From positions 248,001 through 312,000 of the forward strand of contig NZ_ARYH01000002.1 in assembly GCF_000685235.1 (NCBI RefSeq): DNA of 64,000 nt, given 5' to 3'. Under the pieces are notes generated by a model, which saw only the letters and a program-made list of their open reading frames with translations, made no database searches and had not been told where the DNA came from. This document shows positions 1-12,481 of this stretch, piece by piece. Both the position numbers and the translations under genes were made by a program. Positions within the stretch are counted from its first letter, which is position 1; each line of letters begins with the position of its first letter. This DNA comes from Hyphomonas adhaerens MHS-3 (GTDB lineage: Bacteria > Pseudomonadota > Alphaproteobacteria > Caulobacterales > Hyphomonadaceae).

Positions 1-45
1 CGGCAATTCAAATTCATCCCAACGGGCCAAGACAAGGGCGGCATT

Positions 46-2456
<2,411 letters not shown>

Positions 2457-2918
2457 TTATTGGGGATTGCTGCTTTCAGGAGCAGGTGTTTCCGGCTCTG
2501 CTGCAGCATCACCCTCGCTTTCTACTGTGTCTGGGGCCGTTTCCGGCACGGCCACGCTGTCATCCGACAGGCCCGCCTGCCCGGAGAGCAGCGGCGCCGA
2601 CGGATCGAACAGATCTGTTGGAGCACTTGGAGACGGAGCAGAATCTTCCGGAGCCAGTACCCGCTCAATATCCGACCGGTTGTCAGTGCTGCGATTGGCC
2701 AGCGTCGTCAGCGCCAGGCTGGTCGTGAAGAAGATTGCCCCGAAAAGAATTGTCGAACGCACGACAGCGCCGGCGGCACCACGGCCTGACAGCAGGGAAT
2801 TCGAGCCACCACCGCCGCCGCCGATTCCGAGACCGCCGCCTTCAGACTTCTGGACCAGCACCAGCCCGATCATGACCAGGCTGGCGAGGATGTGGATCAC
2901 GAGGATAACGTTCTGCAT
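2457..2918 (-). CDS. secG: Preprotein translocase subunit SecG
   Basis: A small inner-membrane partner of SecYE that aids protein export. The start is set at the ATG giving MQNVILVIHILASL; a longer in-frame reading lacks support. The 153-aa product has a first membrane helix, the conserved VLVQKSEGGGLG motif followed by a Gly-rich stretch, and a second helix (SGRGAAGAVVRSTILFGAIFFTTSLAL). The C-terminal 65 residues are a Pro/Ala/Ser/Glu-rich tail typical of alphaproteobacterial SecG. It lies between tpiA and pyrG, the usual alphaproteobacterial arrangement. Confidence 0.93.
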   Translation of the reverse strand: MQNVILVIHILASLVMIGLVLVQKSEGGGLGIGGGGGGSNSLLSGRGAAGAVVRSTILFGAIFFTTSLALTTLANRSTDNRSDIERVLAPEDSAPSPSAPTDLFDPSAPLLSGQAGLSDDSVAVPETAPDTVESEGDAAAEPETPAPESSNPQ

Positions 2919-3004
2919 GACAAATCCGATACGTTTCGTCCAAGGCGCCCGCATATAGGGAATGCGCGCGCAGGCCAAGTGCTGCCTTCAGTCAGAATGG
3001 TGAA

Positions 3005-3748
3005 TCAGGCTTTTGCGTAAATGGCGAGGAAATCCGTCGCCTTCAAGCTTGCGCCGCCAATCAAACCGCCATTGACGTTTTTAACCGCCAGAAGATCGCC
3101 TGCATTGTCCGGCTTCATGCTGCCGCCATACAGGATTGGAATGAGGTCGGCGGCCGCGCCATAAACATCCGCCAGGCAGCTGCGCAGGGCATTATGCATT
3201 TCATCGACGGCCTCGACCGTGGCGACATTGCCTGTCCCGATTGCCCAGACAGGCTCGTAGGCGATCACGACGCTCTCGGCCGATGCCCCTTCCGGAAGTG
3301 ACTCACGCAGCATGCCGGTGACCACTTCAAGTGCCTTGCCACTGTCCCGCTCTGCGGCCGTTTCGCCGACACAGATGATCGGCGTGATGCCTGCTCGGAG
3401 GGCGGCGGCGGCCTGTGACGCGACAATCTCGCTCGTTTCGTCATGGTCGGCGCGGCGTTCCGAATGGCCTACAATCACATAGGATGCGCCTGCATCAGCC
3501 AGCATTTCTGCAGAAACGTCGCCGGTGTGAGCGCCCTTTTCATTGGTGTGGCAAGTCTCCCCGCCGATATTCAGTGCCGACTCCCGCGCTTGGTCGGCAG
3601 CCTGCATCAAAAGCGTAGCCGGAACGCAGATCAACGCCTCGACATTTTCCTTCGCCGGGGTAACCCCGCCAGCAATCGCAGTGATTTCCACCAGCGAGGC
3701 GCGAAGCCCGTTCATTTTCCAATTCCCGGCAATAAGTGTCCGTGCCAT
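3005..3748 (-). CDS. tpiA: Triosephosphate isomerase
   Basis: Interconverts dihydroxyacetone phosphate and glyceraldehyde 3-phosphate in glycolysis and gluconeogenesis. At 247 aa it has the normal TIM length. Visible signatures are the N-terminal GNWKMNG (catalytic Lys), the catalytic His in IVGHSERR, the catalytic Glu in AYEPVWAIGTG and the phosphate-binding ILYGGSMKPDN. It is transcribed away from the PpiD-like gene, with an 83-bp divergent intergenic region, and leads the tpiA-secG-pyrG run. Confidence 0.97.
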   Translation of the reverse strand: MARTLIAGNWKMNGLRASLVEITAIAGGVTPAKENVEALICVPATLLMQAADQARESALNIGGETCHTNEKGAHTGDVSAEMLADAGASYVIVGHSERRADHDETSEIVASQAAAALRAGITPIICVGETAAERDSGKALEVVTGMLRESLPEGASAESVVIAYEPVWAIGTGNVATVEAVDEMHNALRSCLADVYGAAADLIPILYGGSMKPDNAGDLLAVKNVNGGLIGGASLKATDFLAIYAKA

Positions 3749-3831
3749 CAGCGTTACCTATCTTGATTGACTTTGCCGGGTCGCCTAGCAAGCACTGAGC
3801 CATCCTGCAAATAGTTGAAAGTACAAGCCTC

Positions 3832-5748
3832 ATGCTCGCGCTGATGAAACGCCTGACCCAATCGATTCTAGGCAAGTTCATTGCCATGATCATCATTGCA
3901 GGTATGGCGTTCTGGGGCGTGGACCAGATTTTCAACCAGGTGCGCAACGGTCTTGGCTCCGATCTCATGGCCGCAGGTAAGTCGTCCGTGACGGTCGAAG
4001 GGTTCGATCGCCGGATCGAAGTGATGCTGCGCAACGTCAACCAGCAGAACGACAACCCGATTACCAAGGACCAGGCCGTTGAGCGCGGTATGGTGGATCA
4101 GGTCTTCCAGCTGGAGCAGTCTCAGACCACGATCCTGGGTTTCGCTTCAAAGATCGGTGTCGCGCCGTCCACGGACGCCGTACTGGCGGAGCTCCGGAAG
4201 CAGGACGCCTTCAAGAACCCGCTCACAGGCGAGTTGGATCTGGCGACCTATCAGCGCGTGCTGGCACAGAACCGGTTCTCGCAGGCTGAGTATGAGGACC
4301 AGGTGAAGAGCGACCTGACGCTGCAAGCGCTCCAGGCAGGCACGATCGCAGGTTTGATTTCCCCGGATGTCCTGAAAGCCGTCCAGGCGCGTTATCTGGC
4401 TGAATCCCGTGATGTCGCCTGGTTCATTCTGGACGCTGCAGATGTCCCGAAGCCGGACGCGCCAACTGAAGAAGAGGTTCTTGCATTTTACAATGAGAAC
4501 CTCGATGCACTGAAGCAGCCTGAGCGGCGCGGAATTGATCTGGTGAAAGTGTCCGCAGACGATTTCCTGAGCCAGGTTGAAGTGACCGAGCAGGAAATTG
4601 CAACGATCTACGAAGCCAGCAAGTCGGAGCGCTTTTCCGAGCCTGAACAACGGACCTACGTCGAATTGATGTTCGATTCCCGCGATGCCGCCCGGGATGC
4701 ATTCGGCGCCCTCGCCGGCGGGGCAGACCCCTCCACGCTCCAGGGCGTTGTTTCCCGCGACTCCAAAACATCCTTGGCAGAGGATGTCGACGACCAGCTG
4801 CTGCGTGATGCGATGTTTGGACCGGGCAAGCAAAGCGGTGCCCTTTTCGGCCCCAAGGACATGGGGGATGGCCGCTGGCTTATTGCCCGGCTTGTTTCCG
4901 TCCAGCCGGGCGCCGTCTTTCCTATCGAAGACGTTTCCGAAGAAATCCGCACCGACCTGGCACGCGAACGGGCCACCCTGCTCCTGTATGACAAGCTCGA
5001 GGCGCTTGATCGATCGATCAATGCAGGCTTTGACCTCGGGCAGATCGCCAGCGAACTTGGGGTGCCGGTCATTTCATTCGAACCGGTCGATCAGAACGGT
5101 TATACGGAAGACGGCTTGCCGATGATGGGCCTGCTCGATGCGGGCGACGCTTTCAAGCAGGCGTTCACCATGAACGTGAACGACACGTCGAACCAGTTCA
5201 TCAAGGACGATGTGACCTATGTGATCTCCACCCGCAAGATCGTCCCTCCTTCGACGCCGGACTTTGACGAGGTGAAAGACGATGTGCGGCAGGCCCTGAT
5301 CTTGCGCAACGAAGGTGAAGCTGCCCAAACCATGGTGAAGTCCATCAAGGACCGGATTGAAAGCGGCGCCTCTTCGCTCGAGGCAGAAGCGCGTGCAGCG
5401 AAGGCCGAGCTCGAAACCCCGCCCTCGTCCGTAACCCGCATGAGTGCTGAAGACAGCGGCCTGCCGAATTCGGCGATTGGCGGCATCTTTTCCGGTAAAC
5501 CGGGCGAAGTGTTCACCTATCCGAACCGCACCGGCGACAAGTACATGATCGTCCAGCTTAAAGCCGTGAATGATCCCTCTGCAGCGGACCTCGCAGCCGC
5601 TGACCCGAGAGCCTCGAGCGCGCTCGTCACGTCCCTGGATTCTGATCTTGCAGCGGCAATGCAAACCGAGATGGCTGGCGCTGTGAAGCTCAAGGTGAAT
5701 TCCGGAGCCTATAACGCCTACAAAGCCTCCATCACGACAGACCAATGA
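3832..5748 (+). CDS. PpiD/SurA-type periplasmic folding chaperone (peptidylprolyl isomerase family)
   Basis: A membrane-anchored periplasmic chaperone of the SurA-N/PpiD class that is thought to assist newly exported proteins. The 638-aa protein has one N-terminal membrane helix (GKFIAMIIIAGMAFWGV, about residues 13-30), an N-terminal chaperone region, a middle parvulin-like region and a long C-terminal helical domain. An alternative ATG lies 12 bp downstream. It overlaps trpE by ATGA, so it is translationally linked to trpE-trpG. PpiD-trpE adjacency is common in alphaproteobacteria. Parvulin catalytic residues are not obvious, so enzyme activity is uncertain. Confidence 0.85.
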   Translation: MLALMKRLTQSILGKFIAMIIIAGMAFWGVDQIFNQVRNGLGSDLMAAGKSSVTVEGFDRRIEVMLRNVNQQNDNPITKDQAVERGMVDQVFQLEQSQTTILGFASKIGVAPSTDAVLAELRKQDAFKNPLTGELDLATYQRVLAQNRFSQAEYEDQVKSDLTLQALQAGTIAGLISPDVLKAVQARYLAESRDVAWFILDAADVPKPDAPTEEEVLAFYNENLDALKQPERRGIDLVKVSADDFLSQVEVTEQEIATIYEASKSERFSEPEQRTYVELMFDSRDAARDAFGALAGGADPSTLQGVVSRDSKTSLAEDVDDQLLRDAMFGPGKQSGALFGPKDMGDGRWLIARLVSVQPGAVFPIEDVSEEIRTDLARERATLLLYDKLEALDRSINAGFDLGQIASELGVPVISFEPVDQNGYTEDGLPMMGLLDAGDAFKQAFTMNVNDTSNQFIKDDVTYVISTRKIVPPSTPDFDEVKDDVRQALILRNEGEAAQTMVKSIKDRIESGASSLEAEARAAKAELETPPSSVTRMSAEDSGLPNSAIGGIFSGKPGEVFTYPNRTGDKYMIVQLKAVNDPSAADLAAADPRASSALVTSLDSDLAAAMQTEMAGAVKLKVNSGAYNAYKASITTDQ

Positions 5749-7172
5749 GCCGCGCAAAACTTATCGTTCGCCGGCGGATCGGGGATGTCGAAACACCCGT
5801 AGGGGCCATGTTGAAACTGGGTGTCGATGCACCCGGCAGTTTCCTGTTCGAGTCGATCGCCGGTGGAGAGCGGCTTGGACGATACTCCTTCATCGGTGGC
5901 GCGCCGCAAGTCTGGTTCCGGATTTTGGACGGAGTTCCAGAAACGGCAACGACAGCAGACTTCTCCGACGCCAAACGCATGGACGGCAGCCCTGTCGAGG
6001 CTCTGCGCGCTTTCGTGGAATTCGCCCGGGCAGAGACGGATGAAGACCTGCCGCCTATGGCGTCCGGCGCATTCGGCTATGTCGGCTATGACATGATCCA
6101 ACACGTCGAGCCTGTGGATATCACCAAGCCCGAAGCATTGAATGTGCCCGAAGCGCTTTTGGTCATTCCAAAAGTAGTGATCGTATTTGATCACATCTAT
6201 CAGGAATTGCTTCTGGTCGGCCGGGTCGAGAACGGCAACGAAGACGATATCAACCGCCAGCTGGATGAGGTTGAGAAACAGCTCCAGTCGCTGCCCATGT
6301 TCCCTCCGGCGGACCAGGCAGCAGAACCGGTAGAGCTTACTTCGAATACGAGCCAGGACCGATATTTCGAAATCGTCGACAAATGCCGTGAATACATCAA
6401 GGCAGGCGACATTTTCCAGGTTGTTCCAAGCCAGCGCTTTTCCACGCCGTTCAACAAAAAATCGATCAGCTTCTATCGTGCCCTGCGTCGGCTAAACCCG
6501 TCGGCTTTCATGTTCCACATGAATTTGGGAGATGTGCGGCTGGTTGGGTCCAGTCCGGAAATACTGGTGCGTGTCCGGAACGGCCGGGTTGCCATCCGCC
6601 CCATCGCAGGCACAAGGCCTCGTTCCGGTGATCCGGTGGAGGATGCAAAGCGCGCTGAAAGCCTGCTGAACGATCCAAAGGAAATTGCTGAACACCTGAT
6701 GTTGCTGGATTTGGGCCGCAACGATGTCGGACGTGTCGCCGCCTATGGGAGCGTTCAGGTCACGGAGCAATTTATTGTCGAACGCTACAGCCACGTGATG
6801 CATATCGTCAGCCACGTCGAAGGTGACCTGCGTGAGGGGCTGGACGCGGTGGATGCCCTGTTCGCGGGCTTCCCGGCGGGCACGGTTTCCGGCGCCCCCA
6901 AGATCCGTGCAATGCAGATCATCGACGAGATGGAAACAAATGCGCGCGAAATCTATGGCGGCGCAGTCGGGTATTTCGGCTGGAACGGCGATCTCGATAC
7001 GTGCATCGCGCTGCGTACCGCTGTCCTGAAAGACGGCAAGCTGCACATTCAGGCGGGCGGCGGGGTCGTGCTCGATTCCGATCCGCAATACGAATATGAC
7101 GAGACCCAGCATAAGGCGGGCGCCCTCAAGCGCGCCGCTGAGCTGGCCGCAGCGTACGAGTTCGACCAATGA
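5745..7172 (+). CDS. trpE: Anthranilate synthase component I
   Basis: Makes anthranilate from chorismate with ammonia supplied by TrpG; the first committed step of tryptophan synthesis. The 475-aa protein contains the feedback-inhibition region near the N-terminus (LFESIAGGERLGRYSFIG, with the LLES-like element) and the chorismate-binding C-terminal domain with PIAGTRPR, DLGRNDVGR and GGAVGYFGW. It starts inside the stop of the PpiD-like gene and ends in an ATGA overlap with trpG, so no leader-peptide attenuator can precede it directly. Confidence 0.96.
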   Translation: MSRAKLIVRRRIGDVETPVGAMLKLGVDAPGSFLFESIAGGERLGRYSFIGGAPQVWFRILDGVPETATTADFSDAKRMDGSPVEALRAFVEFARAETDEDLPPMASGAFGYVGYDMIQHVEPVDITKPEALNVPEALLVIPKVVIVFDHIYQELLLVGRVENGNEDDINRQLDEVEKQLQSLPMFPPADQAAEPVELTSNTSQDRYFEIVDKCREYIKAGDIFQVVPSQRFSTPFNKKSISFYRALRRLNPSAFMFHMNLGDVRLVGSSPEILVRVRNGRVAIRPIAGTRPRSGDPVEDAKRAESLLNDPKEIAEHLMLLDLGRNDVGRVAAYGSVQVTEQFIVERYSHVMHIVSHVEGDLREGLDAVDALFAGFPAGTVSGAPKIRAMQIIDEMETNAREIYGGAVGYFGWNGDLDTCIALRTAVLKDGKLHIQAGGGVVLDSDPQYEYDETQHKAGALKRAAELAAAYEFDQ

Positions 7173-7747
7173 GCCGGAAGAAAGTCCTCGTCGTCGACAA
7201 TTATGACAGCTTCACCTGGAATCTCGTCCACTATCTGGAAGAGCTGGGCGCGGACACGACTGTTGTGCGCAATGATGCCATGACGGTTGAAGAAGCGCTC
7301 ACCAGCGGTTTCGATGGCATTCTCCTGTCCCCCGGTCCCTGCACGCCCAACGAGGCAGGCATCTGCGTGGCGCTGATCCAGAAGGCGCCGGAAAACCTGC
7401 CAATCCTTGGCGTTTGCCTCGGTCACCAGTCAATCGGCCAGGCTTTTGGCGGCAAAGTCATCACCGCCCGGGAAATCCGGCACGGCAAACTGTCTGACAT
7501 TCACCAGACGGGCGGCGACCTGTTCGAAGGCCTGCCTGAGACCTACCGCGTGGTGCGGTACCATTCGCTCGCCGTGCGGCCGGAGGACCTGCCGGAAGAT
7601 CTCGTGGCCGATGCCTTCACCGATGATGGTGAGATCATGGCCCTGCATCACAAGTCCCGGCCGGTTTATGGGGTCCAGTTCCACCCTGAAAGCATCCTGA
7701 CGGAACATGGCCATGCCCTGCTGAAGAACTGGCTCGATAAACTCTGA
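7169..7747 (+). CDS. trpG: Anthranilate/aminodeoxychorismate synthase glutaminase subunit
   Basis: A class I glutamine amidotransferase that supplies ammonia to TrpE, and possibly also to PabB. At 192 aa it is a stand-alone subunit. It starts VLVVDNYDSFTWNLVHYL; the oxyanion strand is LLSPGPCTPNEAG, the nucleophile Cys is in GVCLGHQSIG, and the His-x-Glu is in VQFHPESILTEHG. It overlaps trpE by 4 bp. Dual use in folate synthesis is family knowledge, not something seen here. Confidence 0.95.
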   Translation: MSRKKVLVVDNYDSFTWNLVHYLEELGADTTVVRNDAMTVEEALTSGFDGILLSPGPCTPNEAGICVALIQKAPENLPILGVCLGHQSIGQAFGGKVITAREIRHGKLSDIHQTGGDLFEGLPETYRVVRYHSLAVRPEDLPEDLVADAFTDDGEIMALHHKSRPVYGVQFHPESILTEHGHALLKNWLDKL

Positions 7748-7804
7748 TCCTTCTCCCAGTCCGCTATTGAGCGACAGGGGCAAGACCGCTATCGGTTGCG
7801 TCCC

Positions 7805-8839
7805 ATGACCGACGCTTCTCTTTCCAATGCGCTGAAAGCGCTCGCACGCCGCCAGCCCCTCGAAGACGACATGCTGAAAGGCGCGTTCGACACGCTCCTG
7901 TCAGGTGATGCGGCGCCAGAGGAAATTGGCGCGTTCCTGATGGGGCTCGCGGTACGTGGCGAAACAGCGGACGAGCTGACTGCGGGCGCAACCATCATGC
8001 GACAGCACGCCAGAACGGTCGCCACCGACGGTGACCTGCTCGATACATGCGGCACGGGCGGCCTGCCCTGGAAGAGCCTCAACACCTCAACCGCCAGCGC
8101 GATCGTCATTGCAGCGGCCGGTGGCCGCGTCGCCAAACATGGCAATCGTTCGGTGCCCCCGAAAACCGGGTCTGCCGACGTTCTGGAAGCGCTGGGCGTG
8201 AATCTGGAGATCAGCGAAGAAGAGTTCCTCAATTGCCTGGACGGGGCCGGCGTCGCCTTCCTGTTTGCGCGGAGCCACCACAGCGCCATGCGCCATGTCG
8301 CACCGGTGCGTGCCAAGCTTGGCATTCGAACGGTCTTCAATCTGCTCGGTCCGTTGACCAACCCGGCGGGCGCTTGTCATCAGGTCCTTGGCGTATACGC
8401 CCCGGAATGGGTGCGGCCTGTCGCCGAGGCTTTGGGGCGGCTCGGGACGAAGCGCGCCTGGGTCGTGCATGGACTCGATGGAATAGACGAACTCTCCATC
8501 GCCGGCCCGAGCAAGGTTTGCGAGGTCGTGGAAGACGGAACGTTGCGGGAATTCGAGATTCATCCCTCGGACGCCGGATTGGATACGCACCCACTGTCTG
8601 CCCTCGAAAGCGAGGACGTTTCCGGCAACGCATTGGCGATTACGGAGCTCCTGGATGGGCATGAGACTCCCTTCCGGGCAACGGTCCTGCTGAACGCGGC
8701 AGCGGGACTGCATGTTCATGGCAAGGCCGCCAGTCTTAAGGAAGGCGTTGCCATGGCCGCGGAGGCCATCGATTCCGGGAATGCGAAGCAAACGCTTCGA
8801 AAACTTGTCGCACTGTCGCGGGGCGAGCCGCTCGTATGA
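7805..8839 (+). CDS. trpD: Anthranilate phosphoribosyltransferase
   Basis: Joins anthranilate to PRPP in the second dedicated step of tryptophan synthesis. The ATG is preferred over an in-frame TTG 9 bp upstream, giving 344 aa. Motifs include DTCGTGGLPWKSLNTSTA (PRPP-binding GTGG) and KHGNRSVPPKTGSADVLEALG. It follows trpG after about 57 bp and overlaps trpC by ATGA. The GTGG motif carries LPWKS where many family members have GDGLK, a mild divergence. Confidence 0.95.
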   Translation: MTDASLSNALKALARRQPLEDDMLKGAFDTLLSGDAAPEEIGAFLMGLAVRGETADELTAGATIMRQHARTVATDGDLLDTCGTGGLPWKSLNTSTASAIVIAAAGGRVAKHGNRSVPPKTGSADVLEALGVNLEISEEEFLNCLDGAGVAFLFARSHHSAMRHVAPVRAKLGIRTVFNLLGPLTNPAGACHQVLGVYAPEWVRPVAEALGRLGTKRAWVVHGLDGIDELSIAGPSKVCEVVEDGTLREFEIHPSDAGLDTHPLSALESEDVSGNALAITELLDGHETPFRATVLLNAAAGLHVHGKAASLKEGVAMAAEAIDSGNAKQTLRKLVALSRGEPLV

Positions 8840-9639
8840 CAACCGCGCTGGACAGGATCATCGACTACAAGCGGGGCGAAGTTGCCGACCTCAAGCAACA
8901 GTCCAGCTTCGCCGACATGGACGCAAAGGCACGTGCGGCCGCCCCTGCCCGGGGGTTTGCAGCGGCGTTGTCAGCCGTGGCGGACACCGATCAGAACGCC
9001 CTCATCTGTGAATTGAAGCGCAAAAGTCCTTCCGCTGGAGAAATACTCCCGGGCGCAAATCCGGTCGAAATCGCGAAAGAGTACGAATCCGGCGGCGCAG
9101 CCTGCCTGTCCGTATTGACCGACGGACCGAGCTTTGGCGGCAGCCTTGAGGATTTCGAAGCGATCCGGAAGGTCGTCAGCATTCCCATGCTGCGCAAAGA
9201 CTTCATGATCGATCCCATTCAAGTCGCAGAGGCCCGAGCCTGGGGCGCGGATTGCGTACTGGTGATCATGGCCAGCCTTGACGACGGACTGGCAGCAGAC
9301 CTGACCCATTGCGCCATGGACTATGGCATGGATGTCCTGGTCGAGACGCACAATGAAGCCGAACTCGAACGAGCCCTGCGCCTGCCTTCCCCTCTTATTG
9401 GCATAAACAACCGGGACCTGAAACGCATGGTGACCGACCTGTCGACCACCGAACGGTTGGCGCCGCTTGTTCCCGGTGACCGACATCTGGTCGCAGAGAG
9501 CGGTATTTCCACGCCGGACCATATTGCACGTCTCCGGAAATGCGGGGCCAGGCGCTACCTGATCGGAGAGAGTCTGATGAAGCGTGGCGCGCTCAGAGAG
9601 GCGGCTGTGGTGGAGTTGAGAACAACCAACGGCAATTGA
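8836..9639 (+). CDS. trpC: Indole-3-glycerol phosphate synthase
   Basis: Closes the indole ring of the tryptophan pathway. The 267-aa TIM barrel has [13 protein letters not shown] (catalytic Lys), [24 protein letters not shown] (catalytic Lys/Asp region) and GINNRDL. It is mono-functional, with no TrpF domain. It overlaps trpD by 4 bp. In many alphaproteobacteria moaC and moeA follow trpC before lexA; here lexA follows directly. Confidence 0.96.
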   Translation: MTTALDRIIDYKRGEVADLKQQSSFADMDAKARAAAPARGFAAALSAVADTDQNALICELKRKSPSAGEILPGANPVEIAKEYESGGAACLSVLTDGPSFGGSLEDFEAIRKVVSIPMLRKDFMIDPIQVAEARAWGADCVLVIMASLDDGLAADLTHCAMDYGMDVLVETHNEAELERALRLPSPLIGINNRDLKRMVTDLSTTERLAPLVPGDRHLVAESGISTPDHIARLRKCGARRYLIGESLMKRGALREAAVVELRTTNGN

Positions 9640-9664
9640 CCCGAACGGTGAACACATGTAGAAC
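9636..9664 (+). promoter_or_regulatory. lexA promoter with alphaproteobacterial SOS box
   Basis: TTGACC (9636-9641), a 17-bp spacer and TAGAAC (9659-9664) form a plausible sigma-70 promoter. The repeat GAAC-ACATGTA-GAAC at 9650-9664 matches the alphaproteobacterial LexA operator GAAC-N7-GAAC and covers the spacer and -10. Further GAAC copies lie at 9643 and 9671. The site overlaps the trpC stop and sits about 40 bp before the lexA ATG, as expected for autoregulation. Confidence 0.85.
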
Positions 9665-9701
9665 ACATGTGAACAAAGATTCGGATCATAGGCGGCTCAA
9701 C

Positions 9702-10385
9702 ATGTTGACAAGCAAGCAGAAAGAGCTCCTGCTCTTCATCAATGAACGCATCAAGGAGACGGGTGTTTCCCCCTCCTTCGACGAGATGAAAGAAGCGCTC
9801 GATCTCGCGTCAAAATCCGGCATTCACCGCCTGATTACGGCGCTGGAAGAACGCGGCTTCATTCGCCGGCTGGCTCACCGGGCGCGGGCTCTGGAAGTGC
9901 TGAAACTGCCTGAATCTGCGGTGGCAGGATCCTCCCCCCGGGGCCGGAAAGATTTCCGACCGGCGCTCGTCACAGCGGGTCAGCCCGCCGCGGAAGCCTC
10001 TCCCCGTACTGTTCCGCTTATTGGCCGGATTGCCGCTGGCTTACCCATTTCGGCCATCCAGCAGGACAATGGCTATGTGAACGCCCCGGATGGCCTGTCG
10101 GACAGCGAAGAGCATTTTGCGCTCGAGGTTCAGGGCGATTCGATGATCGATGCCGGCATTCTCGAAGGCGACATCGTTATCTGCCGTCGGACGGAGTCTG
10201 CGAGCACCGGCGATATTGTCGTTGCGCTCATTGATGGCGAGGAAGCCACATTGAAGCGCTTGCGCCGTAAAGGCGCGTCTGTTGCGCTTGAAGCCGCCAA
10301 CCCGGCCTATGAAACAAGAATTTTTGGACCGGATCGTGTTGCCGTACAGGGTCGGCTGGTCGCATTGGTGCGCCGCTACGACTGA
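9702..10385 (+). CDS. lexA: SOS repressor LexA
   Basis: Represses DNA-damage genes and cleaves itself when RecA is activated. The ATG at [21 protein letters not shown] is chosen because it begins the conserved winged helix and lies after the SOS box; upstream in-frame codons overlap trpC. The 227-aa protein has the N-terminal DNA-binding domain, a linker of about 50 aa, and a C-terminal S24 peptidase domain with the catalytic Ser in [11 protein letters not shown] and the Lys in GEEATLKRL. The usual Ala-Gly cleavage site fits GRIAAGLP. It overlaps the convergent comEC by 10 bp. Confidence 0.96.
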   Translation: MLTSKQKELLLFINERIKETGVSPSFDEMKEALDLASKSGIHRLITALEERGFIRRLAHRARALEVLKLPESAVAGSSPRGRKDFRPALVTAGQPAAEASPRTVPLIGRIAAGLPISAIQQDNGYVNAPDGLSDSEEHFALEVQGDSMIDAGILEGDIVICRRTESASTGDIVVALIDGEEATLKRLRRKGASVALEAANPAYETRIFGPDRVAVQGRLVALVRRYD

Positions 10386-12460
10386 TCGCATGTCCGCCAG
10401 GGCCTGTTTCCGCATTTCGGGGCAGTCACAACATCCAGGCCATGTCGGCCCGATTTTACGGTAATGCCTCCCGCTTGCCGCACGTCAGGCCAGGAGAAGT
10501 CTAGAACTGACTCGTCTAGCCTGAGTTCAACAGAAGCCGCGTCCGGGCTGGCGCCCTGATAGAGGGTCGCTGTTCCTGCTGGGAGTTTCCCTCTGGCGAC
10601 AGAGACCTTGCACGCTGAAGCGCCGCACAGTTTTCCGGTCTCGGTATTGGCGTATCGCAACGGCGGTAGCCCGTCGCCATCGACCAGTTGGTAACGGACG
10701 AGTTCGTCATGCTCATTTCGAAGGAATATGTCGCCGGATGGCGACCAATGCGCAATGACAATGTCAGCTTGAAGCCAGAGTCCTCCGGCCGGAACGATCA
10801 ACATGCTGGCAAGCAGCAAGCGGGCCCGCCCTTTCGCCGCCATGGCGCAGCCAATCGCCAGCGCGCTCAGTAAAAGCGTCGTTACCGGCATGGAGATTGG
10901 TAAGGTGACAGCCGCGTTGGGCAGGCTGGCGGTCCAATGTGCCACAGCCAGAACGGCTTCCAGCGAATAGCCGAACAATCTGAGGCCCAGATCACCGAAC
11001 CCGAAGGGCGTAAGGATCAATGAAAGCGCGGCCAGCGGCGCGCTGACGAACGAGATGATCGGCATCGCCAGAAGATTTGCCATCAGCCCGAAGCCTGCCA
11101 ACCGGTCGAAATGATAAATCGCAAAAGGTGCGGTGGCGGTGCCCGCGATCAGAGACGTGACAAACAATGAGGCCCAAGTGAACGATACAGAGCCAAGGAC
11201 ACGCTCCTGTTCCGCACGCCGGCGCGACCAGGCATCATAGGTGGCAATGAGGGCACCCGAGGCTGCAAACGACATCTGGAAACCGGGGGTCACAACACTT
11301 TCCGGCTGCAACAGGACGACGAGGATCATCGCGATTGCATAGGAACGCAGACTGAGTGCCGCGCGATCGGCAAGCACTGCGCCGAAGACGACCGCAGACA
11401 TGATGAACGCGCGCTGCGTCGACACACTGGCACCGGAAATAACGAGATAAGTCAGGCTGGCCACCAGCGCCGCAACTGCAGCGGGCTTCTGAACGGCAAT
11501 GCGAAGCGCCAGCGGTTCGATAAGGGCGAGCGTGCGCCACACGATCAGGAAAACGAGGCCGCCCACCATCGCCATGTGCAGGCCTGAAATCGCCAACAGG
11601 TGAGACAGTCCCGAGGCACGCAACGCATCCTGGTCAGCGGTATTCATGAAACTCCGGTCGCCCGATATGAGCGCTGCCGCAAAACCGCCGGCGCGTTCGC
11701 CCGCGGCAATGTTTACGTGTTCGGCCAGGCGGCGGCGAAATGCAGACACGTCGAGCCCAAGCTGCTTGCTCCAACCCCGAGGGGCACCGAGTGTTCCACC
11801 CCGGCACCGGCCCATCACATAGCCAACACCTCCCAGCTGTTCGAACCAGGCCTGACGCCGGAAGTCATAGTCACCCGGAAGCGACGGCGAAGGCGGTGGA
11901 CGCAATTGCACATAACACCTAACGAAGCGCCCCGGCGCCACTTGCAGGTTCAGCCTGTGGGTTACGCGAACATATTTCGGTGTGTCGTCAGGACTGACTC
12001 CTGACATCGCATGCACGTTTATGCGTAACCGGGCGCCTTTTGTGCCGGGCTCCACCTCTGTGATCCAGCCTTCCAGCATCATGGGCCGGGTTTGCTCCTT
12101 GACCACGGGTGCAGCCACGTTGGCTGTTCGGATGGCAGCCGCTGTAAACCCTCCGGTCAATCCCAACACAATCAAGAGTGGGAGGCTCACGGGCGACATC
12201 CACCAGATCGCGCGTGCGGCCAGATAGACGGCGCCTGCGGCAATTGTTGCTGCGACACAGGGCCAGACAAGCGGTTCGGCGGACTGCGAGAAGTAGACAA
12301 TCACTCCGGCGCAGAGGGAAAACCCGAGCAGCAAGGGGCGTGAGTCGATTTCCGTGATGGACCAAAGGCTGTCCCACAGTGCTGCAATCGCTGGCCCCAG
12401 CCTCTTGCCTTCAGGACCAACCTTGTGTTTCTGCCAGCCGGGACGCCTCAATTTCTGCAT
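10376..12460 (-). CDS. ComEC/Rec2-family membrane protein, without the metallo-hydrolase domain
   Basis: A putative DNA-uptake channel of the inner membrane. The 694-aa protein has an N-terminal DUF4131-like region with early membrane helices and an OB-like part (about residues 45-260). The Competence domain follows, with [17 protein letters not shown] and [15 protein letters not shown] and at least seven helices (about 265-560). The C-terminal 130 residues are soluble but lack the HxHxDH metallo-beta-lactamase signature of full ComEC. It is convergent with lexA and divergent from gltX. Confidence 0.85.
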   Translation of the reverse strand: MQKLRRPGWQKHKVGPEGKRLGPAIAALWDSLWSITEIDSRPLLLGFSLCAGVIVYFSQSAEPLVWPCVAATIAAGAVYLAARAIWWMSPVSLPLLIVLGLTGGFTAAAIRTANVAAPVVKEQTRPMMLEGWITEVEPGTKGARLRINVHAMSGVSPDDTPKYVRVTHRLNLQVAPGRFVRCYVQLRPPPSPSLPGDYDFRRQAWFEQLGGVGYVMGRCRGGTLGAPRGWSKQLGLDVSAFRRRLAEHVNIAAGERAGGFAAALISGDRSFMNTADQDALRASGLSHLLAISGLHMAMVGGLVFLIVWRTLALIEPLALRIAVQKPAAVAALVASLTYLVISGASVSTQRAFIMSAVVFGAVLADRAALSLRSYAIAMILVVLLQPESVVTPGFQMSFAASGALIATYDAWSRRRAEQERVLGSVSFTWASLFVTSLIAGTATAPFAIYHFDRLAGFGLMANLLAMPIISFVSAPLAALSLILTPFGFGDLGLRLFGYSLEAVLAVAHWTASLPNAAVTLPISMPVTTLLLSALAIGCAMAAKGRARLLLASMLIVPAGGLWLQADIVIAHWSPSGDIFLRNEHDELVRYQLVDGDGLPPLRYANTETGKLCGASACKVSVARGKLPAGTATLYQGASPDAASVELRLDESVLDFSWPDVRQAGGITVKSGRHGLDVVTAPKCGNRPWRTCDQS

Positions 12461-12481
12461 TTAATGGAGCCCTTACGAGAC

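Noticed and set aside
5700-5760. trp attenuator or leader peptide before trpE
   Set aside because: trpE starts inside the stop of the PpiD-like gene by ATGA; there is no leader space or tandem Trp codons.
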